A stretch of DNA of 54,454 nt from an uncultured bacterium (GCA_938038445.1 CALHRZ010000034.1:1-54454), one strand, 5' to 3'. Counted from the first letter of the stretch, positions 44,331 to 54,454 are shown. Numbers and translations: made by a program. The notes: a model not told the origin generated them from the sequence alone.

Positions 44331-45695
44331 TTAGGGAAGGGCCGGATGGGAAACGAGAACGAGGAGGTCCATCACGTTGGTGGAAGTGGGGCCGGTTTTA
44401 AAAAGCGCACCGGTCTGGAGGCAGAAGTCATAGGAGCGACTCGTTGTCCAAAAGGCTTGCGGGGCAAGGTTTAAGCGGCGGGCGTTTTGCCGGACTTCTT
44501 CATCCAGGAAAGCGCCGGCCGCGTCCGTTGGACCGTCTTCTCCATCCGTGCCGGCCGCGAGGAGGCAAAGGCCTTTGAGAGAACGATGCTTGGTTTCTTC
44601 ATACGCTCCAAGAATGAGTTCCTGGCAGCGTCCGCCCCGGCCGGCAGGAACGATGTTGGAAACCACGGTTTCGCCACCCGCAATCCCACACAGCGGACGG
44701 CTGGAGTTGCGGCGCAGTGTTTCGAGGAACCAGCGGATGAGGGCTTTCCCGGCTAGGCGAGCTTCGCCCTGGAGGGGGTCCGGCCAGTGCACCACGTCGT
44801 AGCCGCGGGCTGACGCAGCGGAGGCGGCCGCTGCGCACGCCGTTGAATTGTCGCCTATTCGATGGGCCCGGACGGTCTGAGGAAGCGTTTTGGGGGTTTC
44901 AGGAATCAGGCCCATCGTCCCCCTTTCCAGATGACGCTGGATGGTGGAGGGGATGGAATTCCAGAGCCGGTATTTGCGCAGGATGGCCATGGCCTCTGCG
45001 AAGGTGGTGGAATCGGGGACCGTCGGGCCGGATCCGATCACTTCCAGTGAATTTCCGATGACATCGCTGAGCGCAAAGGTCACGAGGGCGCCGGCTGAGC
45101 AGGAGGCGGCGAGTTGTCCTCCCTTGATTCGGGAAAGGTGTTTGCGGACGGCATTGATTTCCGAGATGGGGGCGCCGGCCTTGCTCAAGGCGCGGATTGC
45201 GGATTGTTTATCGGCGAGCGTTAATCCTTCGGCAGGAAGCGGCATCATGGCGGAGGCGCCTCCGGACAGAAGGCAGAGGGCCAGATCACTGGGCTGGAGC
45301 TTTTTGCACAGCCTCAACAGCGTGTGGCTGGCTTGAACCCCGGCTTCGGTGGGTTCCGGATTTCCGGCAGGCCGAACCGGAATCAGCGAAAGCGGTTTCC
45401 GTTCGGGCTCTGCCTGTTCCTCCAAAACATGAATCCACCCTTGCAGAAAAGACTGCGGAATAGATGCGGCCTCCAGAAGAGACTCGAGGGCTTTCGCCAT
45501 TGCGGCCGCCGCTTTTCCGGCTCCGAAGACGGTCAGAGAGGAAAGGAGGGAGAGACGGAAGGTTTGATCCGCCAGCCGCAAAGTGTCGCCATGGCGCTGA
45601 ACCAACGGTTCGAGGAGCCGTTGGGGACGGACGGCATCCACGCCAGCCCGCCAGATCCTTTCCGCTTCTTGGCGAAGGAGAGGGGACGTTTTCAT
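44331..45695 (-). CDS. Glycerate 2-kinase (GckA/MOFRL family)
   Basis: This 454-residue kinase phosphorylates D-glycerate to 2-phosphoglycerate, the substrate of enolase, encoded in the same gene series. The N-terminal DUF4147 domain contains LTVFGAGKAAAAMAKALESL, LCLLSGGASAMMPLPAEGLT and AVRKHLSRIKGGQLAASCSA, the last holding the conserved Lys. The C-terminal MOFRL domain has GGETVVSNIVPAGRGGRCQE and LLAAGTDGEDGPTDAAGAFL. Length is normal. The start overlaps the metallophosphoesterase stop (ATGA) and its stop overlaps a possible start of the next gene. It probably feeds glycerate from sugar-acid or serine pathways into lower glycolysis. Confidence 0.93.
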   Translation of the reverse strand: MKTSPLLRQEAERIWRAGVDAVRPQRLLEPLVQRHGDTLRLADQTFRLSLLSSLTVFGAGKAAAAMAKALESLLEAASIPQSFLQGWIHVLEEQAEPERKPLSLIPVRPAGNPEPTEAGVQASHTLLRLCKKLQPSDLALCLLSGGASAMMPLPAEGLTLADKQSAIRALSKAGAPISEINAVRKHLSRIKGGQLAASCSAGALVTFALSDVIGNSLEVIGSGPTVPDSTTFAEAMAILRKYRLWNSIPSTIQRHLERGTMGLIPETPKTLPQTVRAHRIGDNSTACAAAASAASARGYDVVHWPDPLQGEARLAGKALIRWFLETLRRNSSRPLCGIAGGETVVSNIVPAGRGGRCQELILGAYEETKHRSLKGLCLLAAGTDGEDGPTDAAGAFLDEEVRQNARRLNLAPQAFWTTSRSYDFCLQTGALFKTGPTSTNVMDLLVLVSHPALP

Positions 45696-47173
45696 CGGGA
45701 GGGGGTTGGGGGACGTCCCCGGAGTTCCAAGCGGCGGATTTCGACGGCGCCGACGAAGCGTCCGCGAATCACGAGACGGACTTCCTTGCTTCGGGCCGGA
45801 AGATTGATCGTTTGGCGCGCAATCCGCCAGCCGTCGCGTCGCAGTTGGACGGGCTCCTTGATGAGAAACGGATCGAGTCGTTCTTCCCCTCCCGCCTCAT
45901 TGGCGCGAATCAGGGTCAAGGCGAAGACGAACGTGCCCGAAAAATCAGGGCTTTTACGCGCTTCGCCTTCCAACGTCAGAGTGGCCAGGCCCTCGACGTG
46001 AAGTGGTGCGGAAATCAGGTGGAGTTCGGATTGTCCATCCTTCGAACGGAGTTGGAGCATGGGAGAATCGGATCCGTCGGCATTAATCCATTCGAGGGCT
46101 TGGCGATATCGGTTGCCGAGCGAAAGGTCCCACCCGAGAAGGGGAGCGCCGGGAGGGGCCGGAAGAGGCAAGGTCAAAAGAGGTTCGCGTTCTTTCCAAA
46201 CGCGGGCTTCCATGTTAATTCCGGGCCGAATTTCCAGGCGTTGGCGCGAAAAGTGAAACAGCAGGGCGGTGAAAAGGACGCTTAGGATCAAAACCGCGCT
46301 GACGGCCACAGTCGCGGAACGCCAACGGGCCGCTTTACGTCGAAGGTCCCCTATTGGGGATTCCGGGATTGCATCCCGAACACCGGACTCCCCTTTGGTC
46401 GGAGGGCGGAAACCGGTAACGGCCCGCACGGGGTGTGCACCTTTTCGAGGGTCTTGTTCGAAAAACCAGTCCAGCGTGTCGGCGAGCCCCGCGTGTTCCA
46501 GATCGCGACGGAACCGGTCGAGGTCGAATGGGATGCGCCGAAACGAGATGGTTTGAGCATCGGTATCGTAAAGGCACCAAGCGGCGCGGGGATCTCCATC
46601 GCGCGAGAGGCCCACCGATCCGGGGTTGATGATGTAACGGAAGCCCTCGGCCAGCTGGAAATCGGCGATGGGGAGAGCGGAGAGTGTTCCGTCTGGCGAC
46701 AGGCGAAAGAGGGCGGGTTGATGGGTATGCCCGACAAAAAGGAGGGGCTCGGGGAAGGCGTTCCAGGCGGCGATCGCCTGTTCAGGTTCCAGCAGATAGT
46801 CGAAACGGTCTGGATCGGGGAGTCCGCCGTGGACGCAGCGAAATCCCGGCCCTTTCAGGGCAAGGGGGAGTTGGGCGAAAAAGTCGCTGGCTGTCCGGTT
46901 CAGCCGCTTTCGGGACCAGGCGAGGGAACGGCGGGCATTTTCGGAGAAAAGGGAATCGTCGAGTTTTCCGCACACGGCGGCGTCGTGGTTTCCCATCACG
47001 AAGTGGTGGACATGGGCGTGAACGTGCTGGAGGACGGCATCGGGGGAAGGGCCGTAACCGATCACATCGCCCAGGCAGAGAATTCGGTCGGGTCGAGTCG
47101 CTTGCACGTCGAGCCAGACCGCCTCCCATGCCGGCTGGTTCGCGTGGAGATCGGAAACGATGGCCAGGCGCAT
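45692..47173 (-). CDS. Metallophosphoesterase with transmembrane segment and C-terminal beta-sandwich
   Basis: This 493-residue protein is a fusion. Residues 1-235 are a calcineurin-like phosphoesterase of the YfcE type: metal ligands D8 and H10 (SDLHAN), D36 (GDVIGYG), N62 and H63 (GNHDA), and GHTHQ at 148-152. A charged linker leads to one membrane span at about 286-308. The remaining residues (312-493) form a beta-rich domain with LEWINADGSDSPMLQLR and FSGTFVFALTLIRANEAGGE, probably outside the membrane. YfcE-type enzymes are normally about 160-240 residues, so the anchor and outer domain are additions. It starts 13 bases after rnfE and overlaps glycerate kinase by four bases. Substrate unknown. 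Confidence 0.85.
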   Translation of the reverse strand: MRLAIVSDLHANQPAWEAVWLDVQATRPDRILCLGDVIGYGPSPDAVLQHVHAHVHHFVMGNHDAAVCGKLDDSLFSENARRSLAWSRKRLNRTASDFFAQLPLALKGPGFRCVHGGLPDPDRFDYLLEPEQAIAAWNAFPEPLLFVGHTHQPALFRLSPDGTLSALPIADFQLAEGFRYIINPGSVGLSRDGDPRAAWCLYDTDAQTISFRRIPFDLDRFRRDLEHAGLADTLDWFFEQDPRKGAHPVRAVTGFRPPTKGESGVRDAIPESPIGDLRRKAARWRSATVAVSAVLILSVLFTALLFHFSRQRLEIRPGINMEARVWKEREPLLTLPLPAPPGAPLLGWDLSLGNRYRQALEWINADGSDSPMLQLRSKDGQSELHLISAPLHVEGLATLTLEGEARKSPDFSGTFVFALTLIRANEAGGEERLDPFLIKEPVQLRRDGWRIARQTINLPARSKEVRLVIRGRFVGAVEIRRLELRGRPPTPSR

Positions 47174-47186
47174 GGAAGCCGAACTT

Positions 47187-47879
47187 TCAGAGGGTGGGAG
47201 GCTCCTTCGGGATGCCGCACCCGATGATGCAGGAGCGGCAATCGGTGGAAGGGGGGATGTAAAGCCTTCCTTCCCGTTCTGCTTTTCGGATTTCCAGGCG
47301 ATTCAGAGCGCCCATGAGGCAGCCGAGGGTGATGAAACCGCCGGGGGGAAGAATGGCCAGAAGGATTGCGGTGTAGTTTGGAAAATGCCAGGAGAGCCCG
47401 CTCCAAAGGGTGAGCGAACCAAATCCGATCAATTCCCGGATTGTTGAAACAACGGAAAGAGAGAGCGTAAAGCCGATTCCCATGCCGAGGCCGTCCGCCA
47501 GTGAATAAAACGGACCGTTTTTGGAAGCAAACGCTTCCGCTCGGGCGAGAATGATGCAATTGACGACGATGAGGGGGATGAAAATGCCCAGGCTGTCGTT
47601 GAGTGCGGGGGCATAGGCTTTCATCAGGAGATCCACGACGGTCACAAAGGTGGCCACGATGAGAATGAAGCAGGGAATACGGACTTTGGCCGGGATAAAA
47701 TTGCGGACAAGCGAGATGACGAGGTTGGAACCGGCAAGAACGAACAGCGTAGCGAGCCCCATGCCCAACCCGTTTTGGAGGGAGGTTGTGACGGCCAGTG
47801 TTGGGCACATACCCAGAACGAGACGGAACGTCGGATTTTCACGCCACAAGCCGCGTAGGAATTCGGAGGTGAGAGTCAT
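47187..47879 (-). CDS. rnfE: Electron transport complex subunit RnfE
   Basis: This 230-residue polytopic subunit of the Rnf complex pairs with RnfA in the membrane core. It starts FLRGLWRENPTFRLVLGMCP, the family signature, with the conserved Cys of the membrane iron-sulfur site. IPLIVVNCIILARAEAFASK, carrying the second Cys, and GLGMGIGFTLSLSVVSTIRE are also diagnostic. Six spans are expected. The C-terminus has an extra Cys-rich tail (CRSCIIGCGI) beyond the usual end. Its start overlaps rnfG by four bases. Confidence 0.95.
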   Translation of the reverse strand: MTLTSEFLRGLWRENPTFRLVLGMCPTLAVTTSLQNGLGMGLATLFVLAGSNLVISLVRNFIPAKVRIPCFILIVATFVTVVDLLMKAYAPALNDSLGIFIPLIVVNCIILARAEAFASKNGPFYSLADGLGMGIGFTLSLSVVSTIRELIGFGSLTLWSGLSWHFPNYTAILLAILPPGGFITLGCLMGALNRLEIRKAEREGRLYIPPSTDCRSCIIGCGIPKEPPTL

Positions 47880-48466
47880 GGTGCGTGGGTATCTGTGGAT
47901 GTTGTTGAAAGCAGATCGTGTTGTGCCCGGTACGTTTGGTATAGAGCCAGCGCTTTACGCAGGGCGTCGCAGAAAGCCCGGGAGGATATGGTTGCGCCGG
48001 AAATCCCCTGCACGGCGCCCCCTTCTTGGAGTAGGCGCCAGTCCGTTTCGTGAAGCGGTTGCCCTGGGAACTGTTGGATGAAGGCGGGCTTCAAAATCTG
48101 AGAACCGAGCCCCGGGGTTTCGTTATGGGTGAGCACGTCGAGTCCTGTAATGCGTCCTTGGCGGTCGAGACCGACCAGCAAATCAATCGCGCCTCCGTAT
48201 CCTTGATCGGTTCGGACGGTGAAGGCGACGGCTCCGCTGGAGGGAAAGTGGAAGAATCGGACCGTGGGGCCGTTCGCCGCCGGCAGATCGAGGGGTTGAG
48301 GCGATTCTTCCGAGGCCGGCACGACACGGCGCAGGGAATTCAGAAGACGCGCTTCGGCGGCCTGACGGATGGGCTCTTGGGTCCATTCGTAAGTGAACGC
48401 GAGCACGGCGCCGCAGAGAAACGCGACAAGGGTGAGCACGACGAACAGTTTTCCGTATTCCTTCAT
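47876..48466 (-). CDS. rnfG: Electron transport complex subunit RnfG
   Basis: This 196-residue membrane-anchored flavoprotein has one N-terminal span (about 6-26) and an exterior FMN-binding domain. SGATISS at 156-162 holds Thr159, expected to bind FMN covalently through phosphoester. LTHNETPGLGSQILKPAFIQ is the other conserved block. Its start overlaps rnfD and its stop overlaps rnfE, each by four bases. Confidence 0.94.
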   Translation of the reverse strand: MKEYGKLFVVLTLVAFLCGAVLAFTYEWTQEPIRQAAEARLLNSLRRVVPASEESPQPLDLPAANGPTVRFFHFPSSGAVAFTVRTDQGYGGAIDLLVGLDRQGRITGLDVLTHNETPGLGSQILKPAFIQQFPGQPLHETDWRLLQEGGAVQGISGATISSRAFCDALRKALALYQTYRAQHDLLSTTSTDTHAP

Positions 48467-49458
48467 GGCTTGGATGTCCGGCGATGGCCGTAGGGGCGAG
48501 GAACCGTGTATCGGTCGAGGAGGGGTGCCGCGCCGTTCATGATGAGGATCGCGAAGCTGACCCCTTCCGGATAGCCGCCGAACCGGCGGATGACGAAGGT
48601 CAAGACTCCGCAGCCGAGGGCGAAGAGGATCTGGCCCGTTCGGGTGACGGGGGTGGTGACCAGATCGGTGGCCATAAAAAAGGCGCCGAGGAACAATCCA
48701 CCCGTCGCCAGATGGTAGAGGGGCGAAAGGTTTCGGGTCGGATCAATCCAATGGAAGATTCCGGAGAGGATGGCAACCGTCCCGATGAAGAAGAGGGGGA
48801 TTTCCCAGTCGATGACTCGGCGGGCGAGGAGATAAAGGCCGCCGAGGAGAATAGCGGCTTCCGAGATTTCGCCGAGGCTTCCGAGCCCGCCGTTTCGGAT
48901 GCCGAGAAAGAGATCCCGTAAAGGCCAGGTTTCTCCGAAAGCGGGAGGCGGCGCTCCAGCAGCCCAGGCGGTTTTCCAAGCGGAGAGCGGCGTGGCGGTT
49001 GTCACGGCATCCGGCAGGGCCCAAGTTGTCATGGCCACGGGGAAGGAAATGAGGAGGAAAACCCGACCGGCGAGGGCGGGATTGAAGATGTTGTAGCCGA
49101 GACCGCCGAATAGTTGTTTTGCGATGATGATTGCAACGAACGAGCCCAAGGCTGCCATCCAAGAGGGAAGGAGTGGCGGGAGGTTGAGCGCAAGGAGAAG
49201 TCCCGTGACAAGGGCGCTTAAATCGCCGATGGCCAATGAGCGGCGCATAAGGAAACGGGCGGCCATTTCGGCGAGGACGCAGGAGGAAGCGCAAACCAGG
49301 ATCAAGCGAAAGGCGTCGAATCCGTGCCGAAGCGCTGCAGCGAGGACTGCGGGGAGGAGCGCGATCAGAACGTCGCGCATCAACCCGCGGACGCTGGAAC
49401 CCTCGTGGATGTGTGGGGAGGGGCTCAGGATCCAAGGTTGGGGTTCGACGTCAGGCAT
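48463..49458 (-). CDS. rnfD: Electron transport complex subunit RnfD
   Basis: This 331-residue membrane subunit carries a covalent FMN. It starts with ILSPSPHIHEGSSVRGLMRD, as in other RnfD proteins. The FMN-attachment motif reads TTATPL at 153-158 instead of the commoner SGATP, with Thr156 at the expected position. NIFNPALAGRVFLLISFPVA and DLVTTPVTRTGQILFALGCG are typical. ATG 49458 is supported by AAGGA; the longer open frame upstream is not coding. It starts 11 bases after rnfC. Confidence 0.94.
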   Translation of the reverse strand: MPDVEPQPWILSPSPHIHEGSSVRGLMRDVLIALLPAVLAAALRHGFDAFRLILVCASSCVLAEMAARFLMRRSLAIGDLSALVTGLLLALNLPPLLPSWMAALGSFVAIIIAKQLFGGLGYNIFNPALAGRVFLLISFPVAMTTWALPDAVTTATPLSAWKTAWAAGAPPPAFGETWPLRDLFLGIRNGGLGSLGEISEAAILLGGLYLLARRVIDWEIPLFFIGTVAILSGIFHWIDPTRNLSPLYHLATGGLFLGAFFMATDLVTTPVTRTGQILFALGCGVLTFVIRRFGGYPEGVSFAILIMNGAAPLLDRYTVPRPYGHRRTSKP

Positions 49459-49469
49459 GGGGTTCCTTC

Positions 49470-50846
49470 TTAAGGCTTTAAGGCGGTAGGGCTTGAGGTT
49501 TGCTGTTGCAGTTTCAGCCGACGGACCATTTGAATTTGCGCTTTTCCCTGGCGCATGAATTGAACCATGGGGCGGTGCGCCGGGCAGACATAGGCGCAGC
49601 AGCCGCACTCGATGCAATCCATCACATGGAGCCGTTCGGCTTCGTCGAATTGTTTAGCTTCCACGGCGATCGAAATCGTACAGGGGAGGAGCGCCATTGG
49701 GCACGCCCGAACGCACCGGCCGCACGCGATGCAGGGATGGGTTTCGTAGAAGGCCAGTTCCCGGCGGGAAAGGGCGAGGATACCGGAAACGGTTTTGCCG
49801 ACCGGCGTCGAGGCGTCCACATGAGCGACCCCCATCATCGGACCTCCGCAAATCAGCTTGCCGCCGGTGGCGCGGAGCCCGCCGCAGAACGCGATCAGGT
49901 CCGAAAATCGCGCGCCGATCGGGGCCAGAACATTCGCGGGCCGCTGAACGAGGGAACCGCTGACTGTGACCACGCGGTGGGTGAGGGGACGGCCGTGCAC
50001 CACGGCATCGAAGACGGCTGCACAGGTGGCGACGTTCTCGACGAGGGCACCCACGTCAGAGGGAAGACCGCCGGAAGGGACTTCGCGGCCAAGGATCGAG
50101 TATATCAACTGTTTTTCCGCTCCCATCGGATAGGCGGTAGGAAGCACGACAATCGCGACCTCATCGTCCGCCTCTTTCATCGCGTCCGTCAGGGCACGTA
50201 TGGCGTCGGGTTTATTGTCCTCAATGGCCACCCGGATGCGGGGTCCCCTAAGAATGTGGCGTAGGATGCGGATTCCCTGCCAGATGGTCTGAGGCTGTTC
50301 GACCATCAGGCGGTGGTCCGCCGTGAGGTAGGGTTCGCATTCCGCACCGTTGATGATCAAGGTGTCGATTTTTTTGGCGGGCGGCGGATTGATTTTGACA
50401 TGGGTGGGAAAGCCGGCGCCTCCCATTCCAACGATGCCGGCTGCCGCCACAAGGCCGATGAGCGTTGAAGGTTGTTCGGAGGTCCAATCCGGTCGAGACT
50501 GGAGGAGGTTAGCGGGGGTATTTTGGCCGTCGTTTTCGATTTCGATAACAGGGGTGGGGCGGCCCGTGGCCGAAATGCCTTCCGTGATGGCCTTTACGAC
50601 TCCGGATACAGGCGAGTGGGCGCAGGCGGAAACGGGGCCGCCGGCCTCTGCGATGAGCTGGCCTACGCTGACTTTGTCGCCCTTTTGGACGATGGGTTTG
50701 GAAGGGGCGCCCAGGTGCTGGAGCATGGGGACCTGGAGGATGGGGGGGGGCGGCAGAGGTTCAATGGGGCGTCCGGCTGTGGCTTCCTTATGGTAAGCGG
50801 GATGGGTGGCGCCGCGGACTATGAATGGTGCGCGCAATACCTTCAT
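49470..50846 (-). CDS. rnfC: Electron transport complex subunit RnfC (NADH-binding)
   Basis: This 458-residue peripheral subunit exchanges electrons with NAD+/NADH. An N-terminal RnfC barrel-sandwich domain is followed by the NADH/FMN domain with GIVGMGGAGFPTHVKINPPP and INGAECEPYLTADHRLMVEQ. Two 4Fe-4S clusters are bound by CIACGRCVRACPMAL and CIECGCCAYVCPAHRP. ATG 50846 overlaps the rnfB stop (ATGA); similarity to RnfC begins there although the frame is open to 51083. Confidence 0.95.
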   Translation of the reverse strand: MKVLRAPFIVRGATHPAYHKEATAGRPIEPLPPPPILQVPMLQHLGAPSKPIVQKGDKVSVGQLIAEAGGPVSACAHSPVSGVVKAITEGISATGRPTPVIEIENDGQNTPANLLQSRPDWTSEQPSTLIGLVAAAGIVGMGGAGFPTHVKINPPPAKKIDTLIINGAECEPYLTADHRLMVEQPQTIWQGIRILRHILRGPRIRVAIEDNKPDAIRALTDAMKEADDEVAIVVLPTAYPMGAEKQLIYSILGREVPSGGLPSDVGALVENVATCAAVFDAVVHGRPLTHRVVTVSGSLVQRPANVLAPIGARFSDLIAFCGGLRATGGKLICGGPMMGVAHVDASTPVGKTVSGILALSRRELAFYETHPCIACGRCVRACPMALLPCTISIAVEAKQFDEAERLHVMDCIECGCCAYVCPAHRPMVQFMRQGKAQIQMVRRLKLQQQTSSPTALKP

Positions 50847-51676
50847 GAGAGAGGGGTCGGTTCCGGTTGTGGGGCGGGTTTCAGGAGGGAGCGCTTGACG
50901 AAGCAGTGTTGGGGGCAGATCTCGAGAAGGGATTCCGGCAGAGGGGTTGTATAATCCACCACCGCGAGATGCCCCTCCATGTGAATCCCTTGCCCGTTGA
51001 CATGTTTGACGCATTTTTGGCAAGCGATGCAGCCGACGTTGCAGGCTTTGCGGGTGACAAGGCCCCGTTCGCGATTCGAGCACAGCAGGTGGATTTCATG
51101 GCCGGCCGGCACGAGGCGGATGAGGTGTCGGGGACAGGCTTTGACGCAGAGGCCGCAGCCGATGCAGCGTTCCGGGTTTACGACCGCAAGGAGGCTTTCC
51201 TGAAAAGTGATGGCGCCGACAGGGCAAACGCGAGCGCAGTTGCCGTAGCCGAGACAGCCTTCGCGGCAGACCTTTCCGCCGCCGCCGGTGAAATCGGCGG
51301 CAACGCAATCGGCGAGGCCGTGGTAAAGCGCCGCGCGTCGGGAACGGACGGCATCCCCGTTGCAACGGACGATGGCCACCATTTTTTCCACGGGTTTTGC
51401 CTCGACACCCATCAGGCGGGCGATTTCTGCAAGGGCGGCTGCGGCGCAGGGGCGGCAGAGGTTGACGGGCGCACCTTTTTCTACAATGGCGCGGGCATAA
51501 TCGGCGCAGCCTGCGTATCCGCAACCGCCGCAATTGGCGCCGGGAAGGAGGTTGGTGATGGCCTCGACCCGAGGGTCTTCGAACACGTGGAGGAAACGGG
51601 CCGCCACGGCGAGGAGCGCCGCGCAAGCGGCGCCGGCGCCACCGATGACAAAAACGGCCGAGAGGAATGGCGACAT
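50843..51676 (-). CDS. rnfB: Electron transport complex subunit RnfB (ferredoxin-type)
   Basis: This 277-residue subunit accepts electrons from soluble ferredoxin. One N-terminal span (about 3-25) leads to the RnfB 4Fe-4S domain with LLPGANCGGCGYAGCADYAR and the later Cys in CRPC. Ferredoxin-type clusters follow: CLGYGNCARVCPVGAI, CIGCGLCVKACPRHLI, and CNVGCIACQKCVKH together with the later CPQHC. The start at 51676, just two bases after the rnfA stop, gives the family-like N-terminus; the open frame to 52096 lies over rnfA and is not coding. Confidence 0.94.
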   Translation of the reverse strand: MSPFLSAVFVIGGAGAACAALLAVAARFLHVFEDPRVEAITNLLPGANCGGCGYAGCADYARAIVEKGAPVNLCRPCAAAALAEIARLMGVEAKPVEKMVAIVRCNGDAVRSRRAALYHGLADCVAADFTGGGGKVCREGCLGYGNCARVCPVGAITFQESLLAVVNPERCIGCGLCVKACPRHLIRLVPAGHEIHLLCSNRERGLVTRKACNVGCIACQKCVKHVNGQGIHMEGHLAVVDYTTPLPESLLEICPQHCFVKRSLLKPAPQPEPTPLS

Positions 51677-51678
51677 GG

Positions 51679-52263
51679 TCAGATGCCTTTCACGAGATTG
51701 GCAAAACCCATGAAGGCCAAGCTTAGAAGTCCGGCGGTAACCAGGGCGAGGGCGGTGCCTTCGAAACACTTGGGGGGGTTGGCCCGGTCGAGCTTTTCCC
51801 GGATGCCGGCGAAAAGCACGAGGGCGAGTCCGAAGCCGACGGCGGCGCCGAAACCGTGGAGCACGCTTTGGAGGAAGCCGAGGTTGTTCTTCACGTTGAG
51901 CACGGCAACGCCGAGAACGGCGCAGTTTGTGGTGATGAGCGGAAGGAAGATGCCGAGCGCGCGGTAGAGAATGGGTACATGTTTGCGCAGTACCAGTTCC
52001 ACGAACTGGACGAGAGTGGCGATGACGAGGATGAAAAGAATGGTTTGAAGGTACGCGAGCCCCAGCGGTTTGAGCAGCAAGTGGTAAAGGGGCCAAGTGA
52101 CGGCGGAGGCGAGCGTCATCACAAACACCACCGCGCCGCTCATGCCGAGGGCGGTGCTCAGCCGTTTCGAAACCCCGAGGAACGGACAGATCCCGAGAAA
52201 TCGGTTCAGTACGAAATTATTGACCAGAACTGCGCTAAGGATCAGCAGAAGATATCCGCTCAT
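51679..52263 (-). CDS. rnfA: Electron transport complex subunit RnfA
   Basis: This 194-residue polytopic subunit is the partner of Rnf[21 protein letters not shown] and ICPFLGVSK near the N-terminus, [19 protein letters not shown] in the middle and the C-terminal [12 protein letters not shown] are conserved in RnfA/NqrE. The two Cys residues in GICPF and TNCAVL are the candidates for the membrane 2Fe-2S site shared with RnfE. It is the first rnf gene, 48 bases after enolase. Confidence 0.95.
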   Translation of the reverse strand: MSGYLLLILSAVLVNNFVLNRFLGICPFLGVSKRLSTALGMSGAVVFVMTLASAVTWPLYHLLLKPLGLAYLQTILFILVIATLVQFVELVLRKHVPILYRALGIFLPLITTNCAVLGVAVLNVKNNLGFLQSVLHGFGAAVGFGLALVLFAGIREKLDRANPPKCFEGTALALVTAGLLSLAFMGFANLVKGI

Positions 52264-52311
52264 GCAGGAAGTTCCTGAGCCTCCGCATTCCGGAGTTGGC
52301 CGGAAGAGACG

Positions 52312-53826
<1,515 letters not shown>

Positions 53827-54016
53827 TTTTTCAAAAACGGCCGTTCGGCAAGAAACTCGTTCGTCTGGTCCTTCATTCGCAGGCACTGGCGAGCACAACG
53901 CAAAACGGTACGGTTCAAACCGGACGGGGAGGCGATGGGACAAGCAAACCGTACCGTCGCAGAATGGCGGTTCATGGCGAGGCGCAGCACCCGCCGGGGG
54001 ACAGAGCAACGACGGA

Positions 54017-54403
54017 TCAACAGACGCGAGTGCGGAAAAACCTCGCAATCTCAGGTTTTCCCGATTCACCGCGAGCTACCGACAATGTCAAATCGACAAG
54101 CCCGTCTTCGTCTGCCTCGATCTGAATGTCGTTCATGGCTAGAAAGATGATGGCCGCCGCAGCACCGGTTCTCTTGTTTCCGTCAAGGAAGGGATGGTTC
54201 TGTACGATGTGGTACAAGTAGGCGGCCGCCATCTCGAAGATGTCCGCGTGGAGGGATTCACCTCCGTACGCCATTTGCGGCATGGCGACAGCCGATTGCA
54301 GCAACCCGACATCGCGCGTTCCTTCTGTTCCTCCATACCGCTTGATCATGCTAGCGTGAAGCCGCATGACCTGCTCGAGGTCCAGGAACAGGGGAGTCGG
54401 CAT
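54017..54403 (-). CDS. doc: Doc-type toxin (Fic/DOC family) of a toxin-antitoxin pair
   Basis: This 128-residue protein is the size of a death-on-curing toxin. The Fic/Doc active motif HPFLDGNKRTG is complete at 70-80, with catalytic His70. FLDLEQVMRLHASMIKRYGG and GLLQSAVAMPQMAYGGESLH are the usual Doc N-terminal blocks. Doc of phage P1 inactivates EF-Tu by phosphorylation; assignment here rests on family motifs. It begins three bases after the stop of an upstream gene running out of the window, as an antitoxin-toxin operon would. The gene lies 190 bases past tRNA-Pro, a possible integration neighbourhood, but no integrase or repeat is visible. Confidence 0.93.
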   Translation of the reverse strand: MPTPLFLDLEQVMRLHASMIKRYGGTEGTRDVGLLQSAVAMPQMAYGGESLHADIFEMAAAYLYHIVQNHPFLDGNKRTGAAAAIIFLAMNDIQIEADEDGLVDLTLSVARGESGKPEIARFFRTRVC

Positions 54404-54406
54404 GGC

Positions 54407-54454
54407 CTACTCAGCCAGCCGCTTCATGGCCCTACCGAAGCGCTTGTGGACCAT
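54407..54454 (-). CDS. C-terminal end of the presumed Doc antitoxin (partial)
   Basis: The last bases of the window read on the minus strand as an open frame ending KRFGRAMKRLAE and a TAG stop three bases before the Doc start. Only 15 residues are visible, so no fold can be assigned. Position alone suggests the antitoxin partner. Confidence 0.5.
   Translation of the reverse strand: MVHKRFGRAMKRLAE

Overview
The window carries about 43 intact or partial protein genes, one pseudogene and one tRNA-Pro gene, mostly packed in short-spaced or overlapping operons on the minus strand. GC content is moderately high. The mix of a prepilin with a C-x-NN-R core, DUF4838-type and other poorly characterised sugar hydrolase-like proteins, an Rnf complex and a squalene-cyclase-like toroid protein suggests a Gram-negative member of the PVC group, perhaps Kiritimatiellota or Lentisphaerota. 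That placement is inference from gene content; no rRNA gene is present.

Layout. 1-6142: a type IV pilus region with a partial pilus-type protein, a prepilin with its own terminator and a sigma-54 promoter, an NtrC/PilR-type regulator, and the PilC platform and PilB ATPase. 6363-13117: metabolic and unassigned genes (xylulokinase-type kinase, membrane-anchored toroid protein, Nudix hydrolase, ProC, acyl-CoA dehydrogenase, a small exported coiled-coil protein). 13124-25802: a glycosyltransferase followed by a carbohydrate-related island containing a GH42-like protein, a GHL10-like protein, a DUF4838 protein, a decayed TIM-barrel hydrolase pseudogene, a GH42 beta-galactosidase and an unassigned 758-residue protein. 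25781-28784: class IV aminotransferase and an exported subtilisin-like protease. 28806-32579: accD-accA followed by a carboxyltransferase fused to a biotin carrier. 32709-37957: a four-gene tripartite ABC efflux operon. 38039-41249: a hybrid histidine kinase with a periplasmic solute-binding sensor and a DUF212 membrane protein. 41408-53589: one long minus-strand series, enolase, rnfABCDGE, a membrane-anchored metallophosphoesterase, glycerate 2-kinase, nucleoside hydrolase and a heparinase II/III-like protein. 53750-54454: tRNA-Pro(CGG) and a Doc toxin with the tail of its presumed antitoxin.

How the parts work together. The pilus block has a regulator of the class that acts on sigma-54 next to a pilin gene with a well spaced -24/-12 element. 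The sugar island has glycosidase-like enzymes but no visible transporter or SusC/D pair, so import must be encoded elsewhere. Enolase, glycerate kinase and Rnf suggest lower glycolysis co-expressed with a ferredoxin:NAD+ ion pump, which fits an anaerobic fermentative metabolism. The biotin carrier fused to the carboxyltransferase sits directly after accA/accD and looks AccB-like, so it may serve more than one carboxylase; no biotin carboxylase gene is in the window.
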